Counted from the first letter of the stretch, positions 40,527-50,191 are shown. The stretch: DNA of 64,000 bases from Agrococcus sp. Marseille-Q4369 (GCF_018308945.1 NZ_CP070501.1:2232001-2296000); one strand, 5' to 3'. Made by a program: numbers and translations. Notes: generated by a model not told the origin, from the letters alone.

Positions 40527-42170
40527 TCAGGCGGTGCGCACCCACACGGTCTCGTCGGCGGCGAGCGACGCCGCGTCGAGCGGCGACGACGCGAGCAGGA
40601 TCTCGCCGCGCGGCACGTCGACCGCGTCGTGACCGATGTTGGCGATCACAGTGATGCCGCCGTTGCGGAAGCCGATCGCGGTCGGGCCCACGTCGATCCA
40701 CTCGAGCTCACCCGTGCCGAGGCCGTGCGCCTCGCGCAGCGCGAGCGCGCGGCGGTAGAGCTCGAGGGTCGAGCCCTCGACGCCGGCCTGCGCGTCGCGG
40801 GCGAGCGTCGCCCACTCCGGCGGCTGCGGCAGCCACGTCTCGCCCGTCGGCGAGAAGCCGTAGGCGGGCGCCTCCGACTCCCACGGGATCGGCACGCGGC
40901 AGCCGTCGCGGCCCCAGAGCTCGCCCTTCGTGCGGTGGAACGTCGGGTCCTCGCGCTGCTCCGGCGCGATCGCCGTGACCTCGGGCAGGCCGAGCTCCTC
41001 GCCCTGGTAGACGTAGGCGCTCCCGGGGAGCGCGAGCATGAGCGCCGTCGCGGCGCGGCCGCGCCGCAGCGAGACGGTCGGGTCGGCCTTCGACTTCGAG
41101 GTCGGTCCGATGCCTGCGCCGTGGGGCGGCGGCGGCACGAGCGCGAGGCGCGTGCGGTGCCGGATGGTGTCGTGGTTGGAGAGCACCCACGTCGGCGGGG
41201 CGCCGACCTCGCCGAACGCGCGGATCGACTCGTCGATCACGGAGCGCAGCTGCGCCGCGTCCCACGGCGTCTCGAGGTAGACGAAGTTGAACGCCTGGTG
41301 CATCTCGTCGGGGCGCACGAAGCGGGCCATCTTCTCGAGCGGGCTCACCCACGCCTCGGCGCACAGCACCCGGTCGCCCTCGTACTCGTCGAGCACCGTG
41401 CGCCAGCGGCGGTAGATCTCGTGCACGTGCTCCTGGCCGAAGAACGGCGACTCCATCGAGCCGGCGGCGATGAGCTCCTCGTCGACGTCGGGCAGCCCCT
41501 CCGCCTTCGCGTTGCCGTGCGCGACGTCGACGCGGAAGCCGTCGACGCCCCGGTCGAGCCAGAACCGCAGCACCTCGACGAACATGTCGCCGACCTCGGG
41601 GTTGTTCCAGTCGAAGTCGGGCTGCGAGGAGTCGAAGAGGTGGAGGTACCACTCGCCGTCGGCGACGCGCGTCCACGCGGGCCCGCCGAAGACGCTCTGC
41701 CAGTTGTTCGGCGGCTCGTCGCCGCCCGGGCCCTTGCCCTCGCGGAAGATGTAGCGCGCGCGCTCCGGGCTGCCAGGGCCCGCGGCGAGCGCCGCCTGGA
41801 ACCACTCGTGCTGGTCGGAGGAGTGGTTCGGCACGAGGTCGACGATCACGCGGAGGCCCTGGGCGTGCGCCTCGGCGAGCATGCGGTCGAAGTCGTCGAG
41901 CGTGCCGAAGAGCGGGTCGACGTCCATGTAGTCGCTCACGTCGTAGCCGGCGTCCTTCTGCGGCGAGCGGTAGAAGGGGCTCAGCCAGATCGCGTCGACG
42001 CCCAGCTCGGCGACGTGCGGCAGCCGCGCCGTGATGCCCGCGAGGTCGCCGATGCCGTCACCCGAGGCGTCGGCGAAGCTGCGCGGGTAGATCTGGTAGA
42101 TGACGGCCGAGCGCCACCACTCGTGGCCGGGCGCGGACTGCGGTTGCTGTTGTGTCGAGGCTTCGGTCAT
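40527..42170 (-). CDS. alpha-glucosidase / oligo-1,6-glucosidase (GH13)
   Basis: A 547-residue cytosolic GH13 enzyme that hydrolyses terminal alpha-glucosidic bonds of maltose, isomaltose or short oligosaccharides. GH13 regions: WWRSAVIYQIYPRSFADA, VDLVPNHSS (region I), DGFRVDVAH with the nucleophile Asp (region II), VLCAEAWVS with the acid Glu (region III) and VLSNHDTIRHR (region IV). No signal peptide. TAGCCT ends 6 bases before the ATG. It diverges from the MalEFG-type importer, which presumably supplies its substrate. Confidence 0.94.
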   Translation of the reverse strand: MTEASTQQQPQSAPGHEWWRSAVIYQIYPRSFADASGDGIGDLAGITARLPHVAELGVDAIWLSPFYRSPQKDAGYDVSDYMDVDPLFGTLDDFDRMLAEAHAQGLRVIVDLVPNHSSDQHEWFQAALAAGPGSPERARYIFREGKGPGGDEPPNNWQSVFGGPAWTRVADGEWYLHLFDSSQPDFDWNNPEVGDMFVEVLRFWLDRGVDGFRVDVAHGNAKAEGLPDVDEELIAAGSMESPFFGQEHVHEIYRRWRTVLDEYEGDRVLCAEAWVSPLEKMARFVRPDEMHQAFNFVYLETPWDAAQLRSVIDESIRAFGEVGAPPTWVLSNHDTIRHRTRLALVPPPPHGAGIGPTSKSKADPTVSLRRGRAATALMLALPGSAYVYQGEELGLPEVTAIAPEQREDPTFHRTKGELWGRDGCRVPIPWESEAPAYGFSPTGETWLPQPPEWATLARDAQAGVEGSTLELYRRALALREAHGLGTGELEWIDVGPTAIGFRNGGITVIANIGHDAVDVPRGEILLASSPLDAASLAADETVWVRTA

Positions 42171-42176
42171 GGCTCC

Positions 42177-42350
42177 AGGCTAGGCGGATGCCCTGGGGAG
42201 CGCCGACACGGTGCCCAAGGTCACAGAATGCCAACGATCGGCTGCTATCGGTCACGCCAGGTTGCAGAGGGGGCAGGTTGCGGCCACGATGAGCCAGGCA
42301 CGCTACGACGCCGTCGTCAGCGGAGCCCATCTGACCTGAAGGAAGGCACC
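42177..42350. promoter_or_regulatory. divergent regulatory region of the alpha-glucosidase and sugar-importer genes
   Basis: TAGCCT on the minus strand (42177-42182) serves the glucosidase. On the plus strand an exact direct repeat CAGGTTGC occurs at 42258-42265 and 42274-42281, with a 16-base phase. It could be a binding site for a sugar-responsive regulator, none of which is encoded in the window. GAAGGAAGG precedes the binding-protein ATG. No strong CGATCG-type LacI palindrome was found. Confidence 0.4.
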
Positions 42351-43607
42351 ATGAAGCACAGCAGCCTCATGAAGGCGGTCGGCGTCGGCGCCCTCGCGCT
42401 CACGCTCGCGGCCTGCTCGGGCGGCGGCACCCCCGCGCCCGAGGGCACGGAGTCGGCAGCCCCGCAGGGCGGCGGCGAGCTCGTCATCTGGATGGACGAG
42501 AACCGCGCGTCGGCCCTCGAGGGCGTCGTCGCCTCGTTCGAGGAGGAGACCGGCACGACGGTCGAGGTCATCATCAAGGACTTCAACACCATCCGCGACG
42601 ACCTCACGACCCAGGCGCCCTCGGGCGACGGCCCCGACGTCGTCGTCGGCGCGCACGACTGGATCGGCAAGCTCGTCCAGAACGGCGTCATCCAGCAGGT
42701 CGAGCTCGGCGACCTCGCGAGCGACTTCGAGGAGGTCGCGGTCTCGGCCATGACCTACGACGGCTCCGTCTACGGCGTGCCCGTCTCGATCGAGAACATC
42801 GCGCTCGTGCGCAACACGGCGCTCGCCCCCGAGGCGCCCGCGACGTGGGACGACCTCGTCGCCACCGGCCAGGCGGCCGTCGCGTCGGGCCAGGCCGAGC
42901 ACCCGCTGCTCGTCGGCATCGACCCGAACAACGCCGACCCGTACCACCTGTACCCGCTGCAGGCCTCGTTCGGCGGCCCGGTCTTCGGCATCAACGAGGA
43001 CGGCTCCTACAACCCCGACGACCTGCAGCTCGGCAACGAGGGCAACGTGCAGTTCGCCCAGGCGCTCGCGCAGTGGGGTGCCGACGGCATCATCAACCTG
43101 AACATCTCGCAGGACATCGCGAAGGAGCAGTTCGCCTCCGGCACGAGCCCGTACACGATCACCGGTCCGTGGAACCTCGCCGACTTCCAGGAGGCGGGGA
43201 TCGAGTACGCGATCGACCCGATCCCCTCGGCGGGCGGCCAGCCCGCGACCCCGTTCGTGGGCGTGCAGGGCTTCTTCATCTCGCAGTACGCGAACAACCC
43301 CATCGTCGCTTCGCAGTTCCTCACCGAGTACATCGCCGGTGAGGAGGCGCAGGCGGCGATCTTCGAGAGCGGCCAGCGCGCGCCCGCGCTGACGGCGGCG
43401 TTCGAGGCCGCGCAGTCGAACGAAGACGTCGCGGGCTTCGGCGCCGTCGGCGCCGCGGGCGTGCCGATGCCGAACATCCCCGAGATGGATGCGCTGTGGA
43501 CCGACTGGGGCACCACCGAGGCGCAGATCATCGGCGGCCAGGCGGCCGACCCGGCCGCGGCCTGGACCGAGATGGCTGCGAAGATCCAGGGCACGCTGGG
43601 CGGCTGA
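42351..43607 (+). CDS. maltose/maltodextrin-type ABC transporter substrate-binding lipoprotein
   Basis: A 418-residue extracellular binding protein of cluster 1 (MalE type). Signal peptide with lipobox LTLAACSGGG (Cys near residue 20). The mature part shows ELVIWMDENR, FEEETGTTVEV, PDVVVGAHDWIGKL, YDGSVYGVPVSIENIALVRN, YTITGPWNL, IDPIPSAGGQPATPFVGVQGF and a C-terminal WTDWGTTEAQIIGG, all typical of MalE. The strong GAAGGAAGG ribosome binding site and the hairpin after the gene fit higher expression than the permeases. Confidence 0.94.
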   Translation: MKHSSLMKAVGVGALALTLAACSGGGTPAPEGTESAAPQGGGELVIWMDENRASALEGVVASFEEETGTTVEVIIKDFNTIRDDLTTQAPSGDGPDVVVGAHDWIGKLVQNGVIQQVELGDLASDFEEVAVSAMTYDGSVYGVPVSIENIALVRNTALAPEAPATWDDLVATGQAAVASGQAEHPLLVGIDPNNADPYHLYPLQASFGGPVFGINEDGSYNPDDLQLGNEGNVQFAQALAQWGADGIINLNISQDIAKEQFASGTSPYTITGPWNLADFQEAGIEYAIDPIPSAGGQPATPFVGVQGFFISQYANNPIVASQFLTEYIAGEEAQAAIFESGQRAPALTAAFEAAQSNEDVAGFGAVGAAGVPMPNIPEMDALWTDWGTTEAQIIGGQAADPAAAWTEMAAKIQGTLGG

Positions 43608-43623
43608 GCCCCCCGGTGCAAGC

Positions 43624-43651
43624 GGCGGCCGGCCCCATCGGGCCGGCCGCC
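43624..43651 (+). terminator. 12-bp intercistronic hairpin between malE- and malF-like genes
   Basis: GGCGGCCGGCCC and GGGCCGGCCGCC form a perfect 12-bp stem with loop CATC, 16 bases after the binding-protein stop. It is likely a partial terminator or mRNA stabiliser that lowers permease expression relative to the binding protein. Confidence 0.7.
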
Positions 43652-43691
43652 GTCCCATCCCCAGCGACAGCCGAGGCGACAGGAGCCCGTC

Positions 43692-45290
43692 TTGACCACT
43701 ACCGCCGCACCGCCCAGGCCCACCCGGGCGCCGAAAAGTGGCATCCGCCACCAGCCCTCGAGCATGAAGGTGCTCGCGGTCAAGCTGCTGCTGCTCGCGC
43801 TCGTCGACGCGGTCGCGGTCTTCGCGATGTCGGTGATGCTGCTGCGCGACGACTACGTGCTCGCGGGCGTCGTGCTCGTCGTGACGCTGCTCGTCAACTG
43901 GGTCTACCTGAGCCCCGGACTGCTGCCGGCGAAGTACCTCACGCCCGGCCTCATCTTCCTCGCGCTCTTCCAGGTCTTCGTCATCGTCTACACGCTCTAC
44001 ATCGCCTTCACGAACTACGGCGACGGCCACAACTCGACGAAGGACGACGCGATCTCGGCGATCGTGGGGCAGAACACGCAGCGCGTCGAGGGCTCGCCCG
44101 TCTACCAGGTGCAGGTCGTCGAGAGCCTCGCGGGGCTCGGACTGCTCGCGACGAGCCCCGACGGGGACGTGCTCGTCGGCACGGCCGAGGAGCCGCTCGA
44201 GCAGGTCGCCGAGCGCGACGTCACGATGGACGGGCCGCGCGCGACCGCCGCGTCCGGCTGGACGAGCCTCGGGATGCAGGACATCCTGCAGCGCCAGCAG
44301 GAGATCGCCGCCCTGCAGGTGCCGCTGAGCGACGACCTCGCGGACGGTTTCCTCCGCACGACGAACGCATCCCAGGCCTTCGTCTTCGAGTCGACCTTCG
44401 TCTACGACGAGGCGGCCGACACCATGACCGACAGCGCGACCGGCATCGTCTACCGCGACCTCGGCAACGGCCAGTTCGAGAGCGACGACGGCCAGGTGCT
44501 CGGCACCGGCTGGCAGATCGTCGTCGGGTTCGAGAACTTCCTCTACCCGTTCGAGAACCCTCGCTACGGCGGAGCGCTCGTCCTGGTGCTGCTCTGGACG
44601 TTCGCGTTCGCGATCATCTCGGTCGGGCTCTCGTTCTTCCTCGGCCTCTTCCTGGCCATCGCGCTCAACGACCCGCGCATGAAGTCGAAGTTCGCCTATC
44701 GCGTGCTGTCGATCCTGCCGTACGCGTTCCCGTCGTTCCTCGGCGCGCTCGTCTGGCTCGGCCTCATGAACACCGAGTTCGGCTTCATCAACAACGTGCT
44801 GCTCGGCGGCGCCGACATCCCGTGGCTCACGGATCCGTGGCTCGCGAAGGTGTCGACGATCATCGTGAACGTGTGGCTGGGCTTCCCCTACATGTTCCTC
44901 ATCTGCCTCGGCGCGCTGCAGTCGATCCCGGAGGAGCTCACCGAGGCGGCGTCGGTGGACGGCGCGAGCGGCTGGCAGGTCTTCAGCGGCATCAAGCTGC
45001 CGCTGCTGTTCGTCTCGACCGCGCCGCTGCTCATCTCGTCGTTCGCGTTCAACTTCAACAACTTCAACATCATCTACATGCTGACGCGCGGTGGTCCCCG
45101 CATGGCGGGCGTCGAGGAGAACGTCGGGCACACCGACCTGCTCATCACGCTCGTCTACAAGACGGCGTTCGAGGGGGTCGGCCGCGACTACGGCCTCGCC
45201 TCGGCGCTGTCGATCCTCATCTTCATCATCGTGGCGACCGTGTCGACGATCGCGTTCCGCCGCACCAAGGCGCTGGAGGAGCTCCACTGA
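43692..45290 (+). CDS. MalF-type sugar ABC transporter permease
   Basis: A 532-residue permease, long for a sugar permease because of an approximately 160-residue extracytoplasmic insertion between the third and fourth helices (about residues 115-275), the counterpart of the MalF P2 loop. The EAA signature is visible as EELTEAASVDGASGWQVFSGIKLP. Helices before it show IISVGLSFFLGLFLAIALND. The TTG start follows AGGAG at 7 bases. Its TGA overlaps the malG-like ATG by one base. Confidence 0.92.
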   Translation: MTTTAAPPRPTRAPKSGIRHQPSSMKVLAVKLLLLALVDAVAVFAMSVMLLRDDYVLAGVVLVVTLLVNWVYLSPGLLPAKYLTPGLIFLALFQVFVIVYTLYIAFTNYGDGHNSTKDDAISAIVGQNTQRVEGSPVYQVQVVESLAGLGLLATSPDGDVLVGTAEEPLEQVAERDVTMDGPRATAASGWTSLGMQDILQRQQEIAALQVPLSDDLADGFLRTTNASQAFVFESTFVYDEAADTMTDSATGIVYRDLGNGQFESDDGQVLGTGWQIVVGFENFLYPFENPRYGGALVLVLLWTFAFAIISVGLSFFLGLFLAIALNDPRMKSKFAYRVLSILPYAFPSFLGALVWLGLMNTEFGFINNVLLGGADIPWLTDPWLAKVSTIIVNVWLGFPYMFLICLGALQSIPEELTEAASVDGASGWQVFSGIKLPLLFVSTAPLLISSFAFNFNNFNIIYMLTRGGPRMAGVEENVGHTDLLITLVYKTAFEGVGRDYGLASALSILIFIIVATVSTIAFRRTKALEELH

Positions 45291-46225
45291 TGAGCATCGA
45301 GATCGATCCCATCGCCGTCGACCCGACCGGCGACAGCGAGCGCGAGCGACGCCCTGCGGCGCAGCCGAGGATGTCGTTCAAGAAGTGGCTCCGCGAGCTC
45401 GGCTGGCGGCACCTCGTCGGCATCGCGGTCGTGCTGTTCGCCGCCTTCCCGCTCGTCTACGTGCTGAGCGCGTCGCTCAACCCGAGCGGCACCCTCACCG
45501 GCTCCAATGCGCTCTTCCGCGAGGTGTCGGTCGAGAACTATGTCGCCCTGCTGAGCGATCCGCGGCGCCCCTACGCCGCGTGGTTCGCCAACTCGCTCAT
45601 CGTCGGTCTCGTCACCGCCGCGGGCACCGTCTTCCTCGGCGCGCTCGCCGCCTACTCGTTCAGCCGCATGCGCTTCACGGGCCGCCGCTTCGGGCTGCTG
45701 AGCCTCATCCTCGTGCAGATGTTCCCGCAGCTGCTCGCGGTCGTGGCGATCTACCTGCTCATGCGCGGCATCAGCGACTTCTTCCCGGCGATCGGCCTCG
45801 ACTCGCTCGTCGGCCTCATCATGATCTACCTCGGCGGCGCGCTCGGCGTGAACACCTACCTGATGTACGGCTTCTTCAACACCGTGCCGTCGTCGATCGA
45901 CGAGGCGGCGAAGATCGACGGCGCGGGTCACGCGCGCATCTTCTTCACCATCATCCTGCGGCTCGTCGCGCCGATCCTCGCCGTCGTCGGGCTGCTGTCG
46001 TTCATCAGCACGATGAGCGAGTTCGTCGTCTCGTCGGTCATCCTGACGAGCCCAGATCGGCTCACGCTCGCCGTCGGGCTCTTCCGCTACGTCTCCGAGG
46101 AGACGAACACGAACTACCCCGTCTTCGCGGCAGGCGCGGTGCTCGCGGCCATCCCGGTCATGGCGCTGTTCCTGTGGCTGCAGAAGTACATCGTGGGCGG
46201 GCTCACCGCGGGCGCTGTCAAGTAG
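45290..46225 (+). CDS. MalG-type sugar ABC transporter permease
   Basis: A 311-residue partner permease with six helices after a charged 45-residue cytosolic N-terminus. The EAA loop is SSIDEAAKIDGAGHARIFFTIILRL. It pairs with the MalF-like protein; the shared ATPase (MsmX/MsmK type) is not in this window and is usually encoded elsewhere. This is the last gene of the importer operon. Confidence 0.93.
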   Translation: MSIEIDPIAVDPTGDSERERRPAAQPRMSFKKWLRELGWRHLVGIAVVLFAAFPLVYVLSASLNPSGTLTGSNALFREVSVENYVALLSDPRRPYAAWFANSLIVGLVTAAGTVFLGALAAYSFSRMRFTGRRFGLLSLILVQMFPQLLAVVAIYLLMRGISDFFPAIGLDSLVGLIMIYLGGALGVNTYLMYGFFNTVPSSIDEAAKIDGAGHARIFFTIILRLVAPILAVVGLLSFISTMSEFVVSSVILTSPDRLTLAVGLFRYVSEETNTNYPVFAAGAVLAAIPVMALFLWLQKYIVGGLTAGAVK

Positions 46226-46296
46226 GGCGCCCCGCGCCCGCGGCAGCTGTGGCACGGTAGGGGCATGCATCTCGACGGAGCGGTGGAGGTCTGGCC

Positions 46297-47829
46297 ATGA
46301 CGCAGGTGAAGGCGCCGATCGATCGAGGGCGGTTCTCGAACAAGACCGTCTTCATCATGGCCGCGATCGGCTCCGCGGTCGGGCTCGGCAACATCTGGCG
46401 CTTCCCCTACGTCGCCTACGAGGGCGGCGGCGGGGCGTTCATCCTGCCGTACCTCGTCGCGCTGCTCGTCGCGGGCATCCCGCTCCTGCTGCTCGACTAC
46501 GCCATCGGCCACTCGCAGCGCGGCTCGGCACCGCTCTCGTTCGCCCGCCTGCACCGTCGGCTCGAGTTCATCGGCTGGTGGCAGGTGTCGATCTGCGTGG
46601 TCATCGCGCTCTACTACGCGGCGATCCTCGCGTGGTCGACGCAGTACATCGGCTTCTCGTTCACGCAGGCGTGGGGCGACGACCCGTAGGCGTTCCTCTT
46701 CGGCGAGTTCCTGCAGACGGAGGCGGGCGTCGTCTCGCTCGAGTTCGTGCCGGCCGTGCTCATCCCGATGGCGATCATCTGGCTCGTCACGATCGTCATC
46801 ATGGCGCTCGGCGTGCAGAAGGGCGTCGGGGCGACCTCGGTCATCTTCATCCCCGTGCTGCTCATCGCGTTCTGCGCGCTCGTCGTGCAGGCGCTCATGC
46901 TCCCGGGCGCGCTGGACGGACTGCAGTCGCTCTTCGCCCCCAACTGGGCGGCGCTGCTCGACCCGGCGGTCTGGGCGAGCGCCTTCGGCCAGATCTTCTT
47001 CTCGCTCTCGGTGGGCTTCGGCATCATGATCACCTACGCCTCCTACGTGGGGCGGAAGATCGACATGACCGGCTCGGCCTTCGTCGTCGGCTTCGCGAAC
47101 TCGGGGTTCGAGCTGCTCGCGGGCATCGGCGTCTTCTCGGCGCTCGGCTTCCTCGCGCAAGCCTCGGGAGCTGCGGTCGCCGACGTCGTGAGCGCCGGCA
47201 TCGGTCTCGCGTTCGTCGCGTTCCCGGCGATCATCTCGCAAGCGCCGTTCGGCGCGCTGCTGGGCGTGCTGTTCTTCGCATCGCTCGTGCTCGCCGGCTT
47301 CACGTCGCTCGTGAGCATCCTCGAGGTCGTGATCTCGGCCGTGCGCGACAAGCTCGAGCTGGGGCGCGTCGCCGCGAGCCTCGCCGTGACCGTGCCGATG
47401 GCGATCGTGAGCATCCTGCTCTTCTCCACCAGGAGCGGCGTGGTCGTGCTCGACATCGCCGACTACTTCATCAACCGCTTCGGCATCCTGCTCGTCGCGC
47501 TCGTCGCGATGGTCGCCGTCGGCTGGGGCCTCCGGCGCGTGCCGTGGTTCGCCGACCACATGAGCCGCTTCGGCTCGATCCGGCTCGGCCGCTGGTGGGT
47601 CGTGCTCGTGACGTACATCACGCCCGTGCTCATCGCGCTCATCCTCGTGCAGGAGGCGGTCACCGCGATCACGGTGCCGTACGAGGGATACCCGGCGTGG
47701 ATGCTCGGGGTGTTCGGGTGGGGCGCGGCTTGTGCCGCACTCGTCGCGGGCGTGCTGCTCGCGATCCCGAAGTGGAAGCAGACGACGCCGCTCGAGGCGC
47801 CGCCGCACGACGAGGAGGTCATCCGATGA
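46297..47829 (+). pseudogene. metP: MetP-like NSS family transporter interrupted by an in-frame TAG
   Basis: A 511-codon frame for a sodium:neurotransmitter symporter family protein, interrupted once by TAG at 46687-46689 (codon 131). Upstream are [20 protein letters not shown] and [15 protein letters not shown]; downstream the frame runs intact from AFLFGEFLQTEAG through SLSVGFGIMITYASYVG to KWKQTTPLEAPPHDE. Everything else is conserved in frame, and GAG to TAG is the simplest single change. An ATG at 46747 could restart only a truncated protein lacking the first sodium-site helices. The intact metS partner follows, as in MetPS methionine/alanine importers. Confidence 0.85.
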
Positions 47830-47954
47830 CGATCGACGCGATCCTGCTGATGGCGGTCTCGATGCTCGTGCTGTGGGGCGGGCTCGGCGCCGCGATCGTG
47901 AACATCGTGCGGTTCAAGGGCCCCGAGCCCGACGCATCCATGCGCGACCTCTGA
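47826..47954 (+). CDS. metS: MetS-like small subunit of methionine/alanine importer
   Basis: A 42-residue single-helix protein: AILLMAVSMLVLWGGLGAAIVNI followed by a short charged tail. It matches the small subunits that accompany NSS-type MetP transporters. The ATG overlaps the metP stop by 4 bases (ATGA). Still intact although metP carries an internal stop. Confidence 0.88.
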   Translation: MTIDAILLMAVSMLVLWGGLGAAIVNIVRFKGPEPDASMRDL

Positions 47955-48071
47955 CGCGACCGCCCGACGCGCTTGAGGCTGCGTTGAGCGAGACTTGAGG
48001 ATGCGGATAGGCTCACCCGACTTGGACGAAGGAGCGGGCGCAGCGTCGCGCCCGGGATGGGAGATCCGCGC

Positions 48072-48416
48072 ATGCCCGATTCCGACCCGATCGCCGAGCG
48101 CAGCCTGCACATGCAGGCCTCGCCGGAGTTCCAGCGCCTCCGCAGCGCGTTCGTGCGGTTCATCGTGCCGCTCACCGTGCTCTTCCTCGCCTGGTACCTC
48201 ACCTATGTGCTGATCGCCGGCTTCGCGCCCGACTTCTTCGCCACGCGCCTCGGCGACAGCTACATCACGATCGGGCTGCTGTTCGGGCTCGCGCAGTTCG
48301 TCAGCACCTTCGCGATCACGATGCTCTACAGCCGCTGGGCGAACCGGGTCTACGACCGCGACGCCGAGCCGCTGCGAGAGCAGATGGAGCACGCGACGAT
48401 GGTCGGAGGCCGCTGA
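48072..48416 (+). CDS. DUF485 family membrane protein (YjcH-like)
   Basis: A 114-residue protein with two helices (about residues 33-53 and 65-90) and the DUF485 pattern SPEFQRLRSAFVRFIVPLTVLF. This family accompanies acetate symporters of the ActP type. The ATG at 48072 is preferred over 48057 because GGGAGA lies 8 bases before it. Its TGA overlaps the symporter ATG by one base. Confidence 0.9.
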   Translation: MPDSDPIAERSLHMQASPEFQRLRSAFVRFIVPLTVLFLAWYLTYVLIAGFAPDFFATRLGDSYITIGLLFGLAQFVSTFAITMLYSRWANRVYDRDAEPLREQMEHATMVGGR

Positions 48417-49993
48417 TGGAGCAGATCAACCCGCTCATCAACATGATCGTGTTCGGCGCCTTCGTCGCCGTCACGCTCTTCATCGTGTTCCGCGTCTCGC
48501 GCCGCAAGGCGACCGAGAACGAGTTCTACGCCGCGGGCCGCTCCTTCTCGGGCAGGCAGAACGGCGTCGCCATCGCGGGCGACTACCTCTCGGCCGCGAG
48601 CTTCCTCGGCATCTGTGGCGCGATCGCAGTCGCCGGCTACGACGGCTTCCTCTACTCGATCGGCTTCCTCGTCGCATGGCTCGTCGCGCTGCTGCTCGTC
48701 GCCGAGCTGCTGCGCAACACCGGCCGCTTCACGATGGCCGACGTGCTGAGCTTCCGGCTCAAGCAGCGCCCCGTGCGCATGGCGGCGGCACTCGCGACCC
48801 TCGCGGTGTGCTTCTTCTACCTCGTCGCGCAGATGGCGGGCGCCGGTGGGCTCGTCGCGCTGCTCATGGGCTTCGAGGGCACGCTCGCGACGTCCATCAC
48901 GATCGCGGTCGTCGGCATCCTCATGATCGTCTACGTGATCGTCGGCGGTATGAAGGGCACGACCTGGGTGCAGATCATCAAGGCCGTGCTGCTCATCGCG
49001 GGCGCCGGCATCATGACGCTCATCGTGCTGTTCATGGTGCAGTTCGACTTCAACGAGCTGCTCGCTCGCGCGGTCGAGGCGTCGCCCGACGGCGAGGCGA
49101 TCCTCGCGCCGGGCCTCAAGTACACGAATCCCGTCGACTTCCTCTCGCTCGGCCTCGCGCTCGTGCTCGGCACCGCGGGGCTCCCGCACGCGCTCATGCG
49201 CTTCTACACGGTGCCGTCGGCGAAGGAGGCGCGCCGGAGCGTGGTCTGGGCGATCTGGCTCATCGGCATCTTCTACCTCTTCACGCTCGTGCTGGGCTTC
49301 GGCGCCGGCGCGCTCGTGGGGCCGGAGACGATCCGAGACGCGCCCGGCGGCGAGAACGCCGCGGCTCCGCTGCTCGCGCTCGCGCTCGGCGGACCGGTGC
49401 TCATGGCGGTCATCTCCGCCATCGCGTTCGCGACGATCCTCGCGGTCGTCGCGGGCCTCGCGATCACGGCAGCGACGTCGTTCGCGCACGACATCTACGC
49501 ATCCATCATCAAGCGCGGCGACGTGCAGCCGGGCGCGGAGGTCAAGGTCGCGCGCATCACCGTGGTCGTGATCGGCGTCATCGCGATCCTCGGCGGCATC
49601 CTGGCGCAGAACCAGAACGTCGCGTTCCTCGTCGCCCTCGCGTTCGCGGTCGCGGCGAGCGCGAACCTGCCGACCATCATCTACTCGCTGTTCTGGCGCC
49701 GGTTCAACACCGGCGGGGCGCTGTGGTCGATGTACGGCGGGCTCATCGCGTGCGTGCTGCTCATCGTGCTCTCGCCCGTCGTGTCGGGTCGCGAGACGTC
49801 GATCTTCCCCGACGCCGACTTCGCGGTCTTCCCGCTCGCGAACCCCGGCATCGTGTCGATCCCGCTCGCGTTCGTGCTCGGGATCGTCGGCACGCTCGTC
49901 TCGAAGCCGTCGGCCGACCACGCGGTGAAGCAGGCCGAGATGGAGGTGCGCTCGTTCACGGGCGCCGGCGCCGAGAAGGCCAGCGAGCACTGA
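48416..49993 (+). CDS. ActP-type cation/acetate symporter
   Basis: A 525-residue solute:sodium symporter family protein with about thirteen helices. Visible: NEFYAAGRSFSGRQNGVAIAGDYLSAASFLG near the N-terminus, MTLIVLFMVQFDFNELL, GLPHALMRFYTVPSAKEARRS and SFAHDIYASIIKRG. It takes up acetate and related short carboxylates with cations. It is co-transcribed with the DUF485 gene. Confidence 0.94.
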   Translation: MEQINPLINMIVFGAFVAVTLFIVFRVSRRKATENEFYAAGRSFSGRQNGVAIAGDYLSAASFLGICGAIAVAGYDGFLYSIGFLVAWLVALLLVAELLRNTGRFTMADVLSFRLKQRPVRMAAALATLAVCFFYLVAQMAGAGGLVALLMGFEGTLATSITIAVVGILMIVYVIVGGMKGTTWVQIIKAVLLIAGAGIMTLIVLFMVQFDFNELLARAVEASPDGEAILAPGLKYTNPVDFLSLGLALVLGTAGLPHALMRFYTVPSAKEARRSVVWAIWLIGIFYLFTLVLGFGAGALVGPETIRDAPGGENAAAPLLALALGGPVLMAVISAIAFATILAVVAGLAITAATSFAHDIYASIIKRGDVQPGAEVKVARITVVVIGVIAILGGILAQNQNVAFLVALAFAVAASANLPTIIYSLFWRRFNTGGALWSMYGGLIACVLLIVLSPVVSGRETSIFPDADFAVFPLANPGIVSIPLAFVLGIVGTLVSKPSADHAVKQAEMEVRSFTGAGAEKASEH

Positions 49994-50185
49994 CCGACTC
50001 CGGTCGAGGGGCCGTCCGGCCGCCGCGCGCGGCACCGGGCGGCCCCGGAGCGTGGCCGGGGACGACCTGACGGTGGCTGCTCGACCAGCAGAGGCCCGCT
50101 TCAGCGAGTGGATGCGATGCGCGTACGCCGCCGAGATCGCCGCCGCGACGCGCCGGTGAGGTCGAACCGGTCCCTGGCGCGGTGC

Positions 50186-50191
50186 TATGAT
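50186..50191 (+). promoter_or_regulatory. -10 hexamer TATGAT of the tRNA-Thr/tRNA-Met unit
   Basis: TATGAT lies 25 bases before the tRNA-Thr 5' end and is the best -10 box in the 223-base gap after the symporter gene; no clear -35 is seen. The rest of that gap shows no feature I can support. Confidence 0.5.

Noticed and set aside
42303-45287. A 994-codon open frame on the minus strand opposite the malE/malF-like genes
   Set aside because: Same GC artefact: biased toward Arg, Asp, Glu, Val and His with no motifs, while the plus strand has complete, well-motifed genes.
46687-46689. Pyrrolysine or programmed readthrough at the TAG in metP
   Set aside because: No pyl genes are in the window, the lineage is not known to use pyrrolysine, and no stimulatory structure or classical leaky context follows the codon.
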